Notes under the pieces: model-generated
What the model was told of the DNA's origin: nothing
Seen by the model: the letters and a program-made list of their open reading frames with translations, nothing else
Databases searched by the model: none
Assembly (NCBI GenBank): GCA_023415055.1
Contig: JAEZLZ010000122.1
Location: 1 to 64,000 of the forward strand
Direction of reading: 5' to 3'
Length of the DNA: 64,000 nt
Origin: Bacillota bacterium
Lineage (GTDB): Bacteria; Bacillota; Clostridia; Lachnospirales; Lachnospiraceae
Shown here: positions 51,364 through 58,901 of the stretch, piece after piece
Numbering within the stretch: position 1 is the first letter of the stretch
How the letters are laid out: each line of letters starts with the position of its first letter
Made by a program: the position numbers and the translations under genes

Positions 51364-53073
51364 CTATACGTTCTCATCCTCATCCTCGGAGTAAATAATA
51401 CGCTTCAGTTCCTCCATGGAGGTTGTCCCATCCAGCACATGATGGATCAGTGCTTCTTTTAGAGTGATCATTCCTTCCTCCAGGGCTGTTGACTGAATAT
51501 CCTCTGTGTTACCTTTGCTCGCGATCATATTCCTGAGCTTATTGCTGATCGGCATGATCTCATAGACACCGATCCGTCCCCGATAGCCTGTCTCGTTGCA
51601 TAAGGTACAGCCTACAGGCTCATATACGGTGATGTCCTGCTCCAGATCGGTCCGAAGAAGCTTTTTTTCCCGTTCTGTAAGCTTACGTGCGCTCTTACAG
51701 CTGCATAACCTTCTCGCCAGACGCTGAGCGATTACACCGACGACTGAATCTGCGATCAGATACGGTTCAATTCCCATATCCGTCAGACGGGTAATCGAAG
51801 CAGCCGCACTATTCGTATGAAGAGTGCTCACAACCAGATGTCCGGTAATGGAAGCCGTAACCGCGATTTTCGCTGTCTCTGCGTCTCGAATCTCGCCGAT
51901 CATAATAATATCCGGATCCTGTCGCAGGATAGAACGCAGAGCGCTCGTGAAGGTCAAGTCTGCCTTCTGATTCACTTGTACCTGATTGATCCCGTCCAGG
52001 TTTGCCTCGACCGGATCTTCTACCGTGATGATATTCACATCCTCTGTATTCAACTCGCTGAGAGCTGTATACAACGTCGTTGATTTGCCGCTTCCGGTAG
52101 GTCCGGTAACAAGGATAATTCCATTCGGGTTGGCAAAGATCTGGTTGAATTTATGTAATTCCTCTTCAGAAAAACCTAACTGCTTCTTATCCCGTGTCAG
52201 GTTCTGCTTGGAGGTCAGACGCATTACTACCTTCTCACCGAATACGGTGGGTAAGCAGGATACACGGATATCGTATTCCTGCCGGTCTACCTGATGGGTG
52301 ATACGACCATCCTGTGGCTTTCTCTTCTCCGAGATATCCATACCGCCGATAATCTTGATGCGGGTAATGATCGCCGAAAAAAGGTTCGACTGGTAGCTCC
52401 CGACATTCTGTAATACTCCATCGATACGGTATCGAACCCGGATCTTGTTCTCCAAGGGTTCAATATGGATGTCACTGGCTCTCTGACGTACTGCTTGCTC
52501 AATAATCTTACGAATCAGAATAACAATCGGCGCATTCTCAACTGCTTCATTGATGAACTCATCCGCAGCAGCCAATTCATTCTCTCTTTCTTGGGAGAAT
52601 CGGTCCGCAACAGCCTGATTTGCTGCATTTCCGTAGTACTTATCTATATTGGTAAAAATATCTGCCGGTGTAGCAATGACCGGTGTAATCTGCATTCCGG
52701 TGACTACCATGATATCGTCCATTGCTACGATGTCCAGCGGATCCGCCATCGCCACCCTCAGGTATTTCGAATCATAGGGGTCAAATTCAAAGGGTATGAT
52801 GACATGCTTTGTCAGAACACCGCTGTCCGGTACCAGATTCAGGATTTCCTTCGGAATCTTATAGGAAGCCAGCTCTATGATGTCATAACCCATCTGTTTA
52901 TGTATTGTGAATGCGATCTGATGCTCCGTGACAATACCCATCCCGATCAGAATCGCACCAAGCTTTTGTTTGGTTGATTTTTGCTTCTCTAAAGCATCAC
53001 TCAGTTGCTTTTCATTGATTAAGCCCTCCGCCAGCAGCATATCACCTAATCTCTTCTTCTCTCTGACGAACAT
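51364..53073 (-). CDS. pilB: PilB assembly ATPase with MshEN domain
   Basis: 569 residues, ATG after GGAGGTAG. Residues 8-60 hold two MshEN motifs: R8-L9-G10, L13, G17, L24, L28, Q31, then after exactly five residues K37-L38-G39, L42, G46, I53, I57, Q60. The first fits the consensus c-di-GMP binding motif fully, the second has a Lys for Arg and Ile for Leu. The ATPase core has Walker A VTGPTGSGKSTTLY, Asp box ITVEDPVEA, and Walker B IIMIGEIRDAET. Zinc-type Cys pairs CSCKSARK and CTLCNETGYRGR follow. It powers pilin addition and may respond directly to c-di-GMP. Confidence 0.95.
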   Translation of the reverse strand: MFVREKKRLGDMLLAEGLINEKQLSDALEKQKSTKQKLGAILIGMGIVTEHQIAFTIHKQMGYDIIELASYKIPKEILNLVPDSGVLTKHVIIPFEFDPYDSKYLRVAMADPLDIVAMDDIMVVTGMQITPVIATPADIFTNIDKYYGNAANQAVADRFSQERENELAAADEFINEAVENAPIVILIRKIIEQAVRQRASDIHIEPLENKIRVRYRIDGVLQNVGSYQSNLFSAIITRIKIIGGMDISEKRKPQDGRITHQVDRQEYDIRVSCLPTVFGEKVVMRLTSKQNLTRDKKQLGFSEEELHKFNQIFANPNGIILVTGPTGSGKSTTLYTALSELNTEDVNIITVEDPVEANLDGINQVQVNQKADLTFTSALRSILRQDPDIIMIGEIRDAETAKIAVTASITGHLVVSTLHTNSAAASITRLTDMGIEPYLIADSVVGVIAQRLARRLCSCKSARKLTEREKKLLRTDLEQDITVYEPVGCTLCNETGYRGRIGVYEIMPISNKLRNMIASKGNTEDIQSTALEEGMITLKEALIHHVLDGTTSMEELKRIIYSEDEDENV

Positions 53074-53155
53074 CTATTACTACCTCCGCCCATTCCTCGT
53101 GTCAATTTCTATCTTAAGCTGTTGTAATTCCTGGTTGCTTTTCTCCGGCTTACAT

Positions 53156-54346
53156 CTACCTGTTATTCCGTTGCAGGATATAGTCACGCATATCCGTCTG
53201 CCAATGCTCCCGATGCGCTTTGCGCCAGTGATTTTTATATTCTCCCTGAGCGCTCCATTCGGTATGTTGATGCAGCCACTCCTCCAGCATCGCTTCACTT
53301 GTTGCGACTATCATACCTTTATTCACCACTTCTTCCATATACTGATTATCATAGAAGTATGCTGCCCGATTTGGTGAAGCAAATTCTATTACCGTGAAAT
53401 CCTTGAATCGAAACAGAATTGCTCCCAGCTCTTCCAGGCTTCGAATCCTGCACTGTTTCGTATAACTGAGCCAGAAGCTGCTTCTTTCATAGTCTTTCAA
53501 GGTATGAACGATCCGATATTGATTTAACCATATTTGATATTGATCAATTTCCTCCGGTGTCATATCCGACATCATTTTCTTGAACACTCTGCTGCACGGG
53601 TCACCAACTTGTCCCATCAGCAGTTCCAATATAGGAAAAAAGCTTCTGAGCTGTACACTGTCAAGATTGTGAAGCATATTCTTAAGTGTGCTGATTTGAA
53701 GCTCAAGGCTTTGGTCTGACAGTATGCTTTTCAGCTCGTCCGCGCCCAACCTTATATATTCTGTGCCATTGCATACGGTGATGAACCGAATCGCGCATTC
53801 TCGATATAAAAGAGTGTCGGGTACAATTCCCATAGACTTTAATCGATTGAAATAGCCTTCCTCGGTAGTATAATTATTGGTACCAGCAATACCGTTCGCA
53901 TAGGCGGCCGGATTGTTCGCCATAATAGAAGAAAGATAGCCTTCCCACGGATAACCGTAAGTCTGATAGAATAGTTCGCACATTCTTCGATCCGTACGAA
54001 AACATTGAAGAATATCCTGAAATCTCAAATCTCTGTAATAATCCTGGCTTTTTATATAGATCAGCCGTAGAATCTCATGATCCATTCTTGAACTAATCAT
54101 TGCTGTCATGGACTCTAACCCGGACAGTTCGGACCCTTCAAGCACATACCGGCACAGCAGTAAAATCTCCGGCTGTGTCAGAATACTGCTCCATCCTGCC
54201 GTATGTCGAAGTCCGGATCGTCCGATCAGCCGAAAAAGTCTTATATATTCGGCATTCAGCTCGGGAGCCGGTCCTCCCTTATGTATATGTAACTCCTGCA
54301 GCTCCTGAATCGCTTGCATCAGTTGTATCGGTTCAAAGCTCAGCAT
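53156..54346 (-). CDS. EH-signature-like protein (ZorC-like)
   Basis: 396 residues with GAAGGGTG ahead of the ATG. It is an all-helical protein ending in a compact domain: SSFWLSYTKQCRIRSLEEL, then FTVIEFASPNRAAYFYD with a Glu followed by a phenylalanine, then REHWQTDMRDYIL with a His-Trp. This pattern of a conserved Glu in an IEF strand and a later His matches what I know of the EH_Signature domain found in ZorC of the Zorya defence system. Here it lies in the pilus operon, four bases after the coiled-coil gene. The resemblance is by eye and the function in this context is unknown. Confidence 0.5.
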   Translation of the reverse strand: MLSFEPIQLMQAIQELQELHIHKGGPAPELNAEYIRLFRLIGRSGLRHTAGWSSILTQPEILLLCRYVLEGSELSGLESMTAMISSRMDHEILRLIYIKSQDYYRDLRFQDILQCFRTDRRMCELFYQTYGYPWEGYLSSIMANNPAAYANGIAGTNNYTTEEGYFNRLKSMGIVPDTLLYRECAIRFITVCNGTEYIRLGADELKSILSDQSLELQISTLKNMLHNLDSVQLRSFFPILELLMGQVGDPCSRVFKKMMSDMTPEEIDQYQIWLNQYRIVHTLKDYERSSFWLSYTKQCRIRSLEELGAILFRFKDFTVIEFASPNRAAYFYDNQYMEEVVNKGMIVATSEAMLEEWLHQHTEWSAQGEYKNHWRKAHREHWQTDMRDYILQRNNR

Positions 54347-54350
54347 TCCA

Positions 54351-55355
54351 TCACCCTTCTACTGCTTGCCTCATTTCTTCAATCACGCTTCGCATCGCAC
54401 GTGGAACTGCTTTGGAAGCAGCTGCTATCTCTTCTGCACCTTGTCCAAGGCTTTTCGATATTTCGGCCAGCTGCCGATCCATCACACCAAAGACATCGCT
54501 TAGATTCTCCTCTAATTTTTGCTGATAATCAGTAAAGCTTCGATCCAGTAGCTCAATACAGCTCTTTGCCTTCGTACTCGTCTCCAATAATGCCTGCGAT
54601 GAGGTCTCCAGATTGCTTCGGATGTTTTCTGATGCAGCTTCCAGATTATGATGTATCTGCCCGGATGTGGTCTCCAAACTGCTTCGAATTGCTTGAGATT
54701 GCTGTTCCAGGCTGCTGTTACAGGCTTGTACATCTTCGATCCATTGTCTTTGACAATCGCCAAATAATCCGAGAAGCTCTTCTGTATGTTGGTTCAACCG
54801 TTCTTGACCCTGATTAAGCTTTTCTGTCATCAATATTGCCTGATTAAGCTGTCCATCTGTGATACGATATTGTTCCTCCATCTGCTCCAGGCGGGAGGAC
54901 AGCAGCTCCTGATTTCCCTGAAGTCTTTGAATAGCATCCGTCTGCACAAATAACAGCTCAGAGGACTGCTTGATATATTGCTGAAGCTCTTCTCTCTCCT
55001 GTATCATTCGCTCCATCAGAAGGGTATTCTTCTCCTCCAGACGTTCGATGAGTTTCTCGGATTGTTCGAGACCGACGAGTTGAAGCTTATTTGCATTAAG
55101 AATGTTTTCTATGATATCTGCATTATAATCGGTTGTCTGACGTGTCAGCCTTGCGAAGAAGGAATCAGCCAGGGTGTGGATCCCTGATTCACTCTGAAAC
55201 TTAATGTTCTGAGCCATCTGCTCCATCGTCTGGCCGAGTCGACTAATCTCAGGATATAGTGCTTCGACCAAAGCTGTACTCACCTGCTGCCCCAGTCGTT
55301 CTGCTAATAACTCTGATATATTACCGGACATTTGATTGATCTTTTTATCATTCAT
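54351..55355 (-). CDS. coiled-coil protein resembling the ZorA/MotA tail
   Basis: 334 residues from the ATG at 55,353-55,355 (GAGGGGG upstream). There is no membrane segment. Residues 15-110 are helical with LAERLGQQVSTALVEAL and a patch ISRLGQTMEQMA; residues about 110-320 are one long coiled coil with Gln-rich heptads and SSLETTSGQ-like near-repeats (at about 230-262). The end, LSDVFGVMDRQLAEISKSL, resembles the cytosolic tail of ZorA-type MotA/ExbB proteins. It is the first gene after the riboswitch, so it is made with the pilus. No ZorB or ZorD is present, and the membrane channel part is missing. Function unknown. Confidence 0.6.
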   Translation of the reverse strand: MNDKKINQMSGNISELLAERLGQQVSTALVEALYPEISRLGQTMEQMAQNIKFQSESGIHTLADSFFARLTRQTTDYNADIIENILNANKLQLVGLEQSEKLIERLEEKNTLLMERMIQEREELQQYIKQSSELLFVQTDAIQRLQGNQELLSSRLEQMEEQYRITDGQLNQAILMTEKLNQGQERLNQHTEELLGLFGDCQRQWIEDVQACNSSLEQQSQAIRSSLETTSGQIHHNLEAASENIRSNLETSSQALLETSTKAKSCIELLDRSFTDYQQKLEENLSDVFGVMDRQLAEISKSLGQGAEEIAAASKAVPRAMRSVIEEMRQAVEG

Positions 55356-55416
55356 AGAAAGCCCCCTCAATCCCGTATTTTGAACCGCCTATACCGCTTA
55401 CCCTTTGTATAACCTA

Positions 55417-55456
55417 TAAACGATAGAAAGCACGCTTCGCGAACTTTCTATTGTCA
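55417..55456. repeat. 40-base dispersed repeat, copy 1
   Basis: Differs from 58,787-58,826 at one base in 40. It contains the dyad ATAGAAAG/CTTTCTAT around a TTCGCGAA palindrome. It lies in the pilus leader between the riboswitch terminator and the first start codon. Confidence 0.8.
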
Positions 55457-55461
55457 TAAAT

Positions 55462-55503
55462 AAAAAAAAGCAACTATATGCGAATTAAATACACATTAGT
55501 TGC
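55462..55503 (-). terminator. riboswitch-controlled terminator of the pilus operon
   Basis: Minus strand GCAACTAATGTG (55,492-55,503) pairs with CGCATATAGTTGC (55,470-55,482), then eight T (55,462-55,469). Its 5' arm shares bases with the 3' end of the aptamer (UUGC of P1), so aptamer folding and termination exclude each other. Confidence 0.88.
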
Positions 55504-55596
55504 AACCGAACTGCCATAAGATAATGCTCTTAATACCATATCTCAACAGGCTCTGGCTTTGCGTCCTTAGCTTTCGATAAGTTTGCCGACAATTTT
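55502..55596 (-). ncRNA. cyclic di-GMP-I riboswitch (GEMM-I)
   Basis: The minus strand RNA has the GEMM-I landmarks in order: GGCAAAC (about 55,582-55,588), a hairpin with a GAAA tetraloop, GACGCAAAGCC (about 55,555-55,565), a second long hairpin that would hold the tetraloop receptor, and GGUUGC closing P1 with GCAA. This aptamer class binds c-di-GMP. Bases downstream can extend P1 (AUUG with UAAU), which would take bases from the terminator, so an ON switch is likely: c-di-GMP allows read-through into the pilus genes. Confidence 0.92.
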
Positions 55597-55641
55597 TTCA
55601 GTTATCTTCTCTTCATAACAAAGAATCTATTACGTAATATC

Positions 55642-55647
55642 ATTATA
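55642..55647 (-). promoter_or_regulatory. -10 box of the pilus operon
   Basis: TATAAT on the minus strand, about 45 bases ahead of the aptamer. No good -35 box is visible at 16-18 bases. Confidence 0.5.
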
Positions 55648-55770
55648 CAACGGCTGATTATAATTTACTATATGGTTTATCAATATTTTCCAACCAATTA
55701 TGCCAAAAAACTGCACAATTATGACATGATGTAATCCTACATTATAGCATGATGTAATTCTTAAGTACTA

Positions 55771-55799
55771 TTGACAATAGTAACTCTTTATATTTTAAT
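55771..55799 (+). promoter_or_regulatory. promoter of the AraC-type regulator
   Basis: TTGACA, 17 bases, TTTAAT. Upstream, CATGATGTAAT is repeated directly at about 55,725 and 55,748, which may be an operator serving the two divergent units. Confidence 0.6.
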
Positions 55800-55925
55800 A
55801 GAGTATTATGTATATATTACGTATCTTATAAGTTTTCGTCAATCTTTTAGTTCTATTTCATTCGACTTGAAATTCCCCCTCTCTAAAGCTACAATAGAAT
55901 AAAATAAATCATGCGAGGTGCTGCC

Positions 55926-56978
55926 ATGAACTCCTTTCGACAGATGACGGATGATATCTTCTCAAATTGTATCCCGGTTATAGAGGAAAATGAGTATACG
56001 CAACGTCTTATGCATCCGGAATACAAGGATGATATCACAGAGATTAAGTCTTTTCCGGAAAAGCATCCGGCCGAGCTATTCTTCCTTGGCTGGGAACTGA
56101 AAGATGACCGGTTACGTGCATTTTCTCTCTCCGGAGGTGATATCACTGCTCTTTCCTATGAGCTTAACAGTAAGAAAACGCAGCGACATACCCACAATTA
56201 CCTGGAGCTGGCCTATGTACTGGAGGGGGAATTTTGTCAGAGCATCCAAGGCAAGGATGTGTTATTTTGCAAAGGCGAATGCTGTTTGATTGATACTAAC
56301 TGCACTCATCAGGATTACCTGCAGGGTCAGAGTGCCAAGGTGATCTTTCTCGGTATCTCAAATCATGTGTTTCATAAGGTACTGCATGAGAATATACCGG
56401 AAGGGCTTCTTGCCGAATTCTTCGGAACAGCACTGCTCTCTCAAAAAGAGATTAAGCAGTATCTTCATCTGAAGCCCAAACAAGCATCCAATGATTGCAT
56501 CGAGGAGATCCTCCGTAATCTATTCTATGAGATGGTACACTCTGACGTGGGCTTTGAGTATGTCTGCCGCGGGTTAATTAAGCGTCTGCTCTGGCATCTG
56601 TGTCTCGCCTATGATTTTAGTCTTTCCAAGGAGCAGGCCAAAGAGAAGAATGTATTAATCGCTGATGAGGTTCTCCGTTACATCAAGGATCACCTGGAGG
56701 AGGTAACCATTCAAGATCTGGTTAAAAAATTTCATTATAATGAAGATTACTTTAACCGTCTTCTCAAAAGGCTTGAAGGAGTTACCTACAGCGCGTATCT
56801 GCAGCAGCTTCGTATCGAGAAGGCGAGGGAGCTTCTGGAGGACACCTCCCTAAGCATTGACGAAATCATCGAACAGTGCGGATACCATAACAAAGGCTTT
56901 TTCTATCGAATCTTTGCAGAAAAGTTCGGGATGACACCCGCAAAATTAAGATATCTTAACAAGAAAGAGATCGATTGA
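55926..56978 (+). CDS. AraC-family regulator
   Basis: 350 residues from the ATG at 55,926, chosen for GCGAGG just ahead. The N-terminal half has a cupin-like sensor part (KKTQRHTHNYLELAYVLEGEF, then a second strand with the Cys/His run CLIDTNCTHQ). The C-terminal 100 residues carry the two helix-turn-helix motifs: VTIQDLVKKFHYNEDYFNRLLKRLEG and SIDEIIEQCGYHNKGFFYRIFAEKFGMTPAKLR. It most likely senses a sugar, here probably arabinose or an arabinan breakdown product, and controls the downstream araA and kinase genes. Confidence 0.92.
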   Translation: MNSFRQMTDDIFSNCIPVIEENEYTQRLMHPEYKDDITEIKSFPEKHPAELFFLGWELKDDRLRAFSLSGGDITALSYELNSKKTQRHTHNYLELAYVLEGEFCQSIQGKDVLFCKGECCLIDTNCTHQDYLQGQSAKVIFLGISNHVFHKVLHENIPEGLLAEFFGTALLSQKEIKQYLHLKPKQASNDCIEEILRNLFYEMVHSDVGFEYVCRGLIKRLLWHLCLAYDFSLSKEQAKEKNVLIADEVLRYIKDHLEEVTIQDLVKKFHYNEDYFNRLLKRLEGVTYSAYLQQLRIEKARELLEDTSLSIDEIIEQCGYHNKGFFYRIFAEKFGMTPAKLRYLNKKEID

Positions 56979-57206
56979 AGAAGAAAAGGCTGGAACCCAA
57001 CCTGGTCCGCGATCGGACAGAATATATTGCAAGTCGGAATAGGTAACTTTTTTATTGCAATCAGTAGGATGTAGAAATTGCCCACAGCCTCCTTACTTGA
57101 TATGATAAAACCATAGCATACAAAGTGAATGAAACTCTGCCAGGCCAGAAGATCTTTCACTTGTCATGAACTTATGGTTTATCGATCAATTAAAGGAGGT
57201 ATTCTT

Positions 57207-58706
57207 ATGTTACAAACCGGTAAAAATTATAAATTCTGGTTCTGCACAGGCTCGCAGGACTTATATGGGGAAGAATGCTTAGCCCATGTCGCAGAGCATT
57301 CCAGAATCATCGTCAATCAATTGAATGTATCCGGAATCCTGCCCTTCGAGGTGGTTTACAAACCCACTATGATAACCAATGAAGTGATCCGTCAGACCTT
57401 TAACGCTGCAAATGCAGATCCGACCTGCGCCGGAGTAATTACCTGGATGCATACATTTTCTCCAGCCAAGTCCTGGATCCTCGGATTGCAGGAGTATCGC
57501 AAGCCTCTGTTGCATTTTCATACCCAATTTAATGAAGAGATTCCATATGACACCATTGATATGGATTTTATGAACGAGAACCAATCTGCGCACGGTGACC
57601 GGGAATACGGACATATTGTGACTCGCATGGGGATTGAGCGTAAAGTCTTAGTCGGGCACTGGGCAAATCTTGGTGTTCAGAAGCAGCTTGCCTCCTGGAT
57701 GCTGACCGCTGTCGGTGTAATTGAATCAAGTCATGTCCGTGTCTGCCGCTTCGGTGATAATATGAATAATGTTGCAGTCACCGAGGGTGATAAGGTTGAG
57801 GCTCAGATGAAGTTTGGCTGGGAGATCGATCATTATAATATCAATGATGTAGTTGCCTATGTCGATGCAGTAAAGAAAGCGGATACCGATGCACTGGTGG
57901 AGGAATATTACAGTAAATATGATGTTCTCTTAGAAGGCAGAGACGAGAAGGAGTTTCGTGAGCATGTAGCAGTACAGGCAGCCATCGAGCTCGGAATGGA
58001 GCAGTTTCTGGAAGAACGTAACTATCATGCGGTGGTCACTCATTTTGGGATGTTGGGTGGAATGAAGCAGCTTCCCGGACTTGCCATTCAGCGTCTGATG
58101 GAAAAGGGCTATGGCTTCGGTGCCGAGGGAGACTGGAAAACGGCTGCCCTGGTCCGACTTATGAAGATTATGACCTCCGGAGTGAAGGATGCAAAGGGAA
58201 CCTCCTTCCTAGAAGATTATACTTATAATTTCGTACCGGGTAAGGAAGGCATCCTGCAGGCACATATGCTGGAGATCTGTCCATCCATTGCGGAGGGAAG
58301 AATCGCAATTAAGGAACAGCCCTTATCCATGGGAAATCGTGAGGATCCCGCACGTCTTGTCTTCACCAGTAAGACCGGTATGGGTGTAGCCGCTTCTTTG
58401 ATTGATCTTGGAAATCGCTTCCGCCTCATCCTCAATGAGGTCGAGTGCAAGAGGATAGAAAAGCCGATGCCGAAGCTCCCTGTCGCAACCGCATTCTGGA
58501 CCCCGATGCCGAACCTGGAGGTTGGTGCGCAGGCATGGATCTTAGCCGGTGGCGCTCATCACACTGCTTTCTCCTATGATTTAAGTGTCGAGCAGATGGT
58601 TGACTGGGCTGATGCGATGAGGATTGAGAGTATCGTTATTGATCGTAATACCGATATCCGGACACTGAAAAATGAGATGCGTTGGAACTCTATTTTCTAT
58701 CGGTAA
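57207..58706 (+). CDS. araA: L-arabinose isomerase
   Basis: 499 residues from the ATG at 57,207, right after AAAGGAGGT. It is a full-length AraA: FCTGSQDLYGEECL at the start, HFHTQFNEEIPYDTIDMDFMNENQ, MKQLPGLAIQRLMEKGYGFGAEGDWKTAA (with the active-site Glu), and the C-terminal ILAGGAHHTAFS that binds the metal via His. It converts L-arabinose to L-ribulose with Mn2+ or Co2+ in the cytosol. The kinase gene follows at 196 bases. No araD is visible in the window. Confidence 0.97.
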   Translation: MLQTGKNYKFWFCTGSQDLYGEECLAHVAEHSRIIVNQLNVSGILPFEVVYKPTMITNEVIRQTFNAANADPTCAGVITWMHTFSPAKSWILGLQEYRKPLLHFHTQFNEEIPYDTIDMDFMNENQSAHGDREYGHIVTRMGIERKVLVGHWANLGVQKQLASWMLTAVGVIESSHVRVCRFGDNMNNVAVTEGDKVEAQMKFGWEIDHYNINDVVAYVDAVKKADTDALVEEYYSKYDVLLEGRDEKEFREHVAVQAAIELGMEQFLEERNYHAVVTHFGMLGGMKQLPGLAIQRLMEKGYGFGAEGDWKTAALVRLMKIMTSGVKDAKGTSFLEDYTYNFVPGKEGILQAHMLEICPSIAEGRIAIKEQPLSMGNREDPARLVFTSKTGMGVAASLIDLGNRFRLILNEVECKRIEKPMPKLPVATAFWTPMPNLEVGAQAWILAGGAHHTAFSYDLSVEQMVDWADAMRIESIVIDRNTDIRTLKNEMRWNSIFYR

Positions 58707-58786
58707 GAGATAAAGGCCAATTCTATCTCCTGAGTACATTTTCGATAGTTTCATCAGTACATAGGATTAGATGTTACTTATCGAAT

Positions 58787-58826
58787 TAAACGATAGAAAG
58801 CACGTTTCGCGAACTTTCTATTGTCA
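58787..58826. repeat. 40-base dispersed repeat, copy 2
   Basis: One mismatch to copy 1 at 55,417-55,456, same orientation on the + strand. It lies in the leader of the kinase gene. Confidence 0.8.
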
Positions 58827-58901
58827 AGAATGAATTTCCTGACAGAACATGTTATAATAAATAGGATAGAAATAGAAAATAGCATGAATAGGGGTGTACA
58901 A

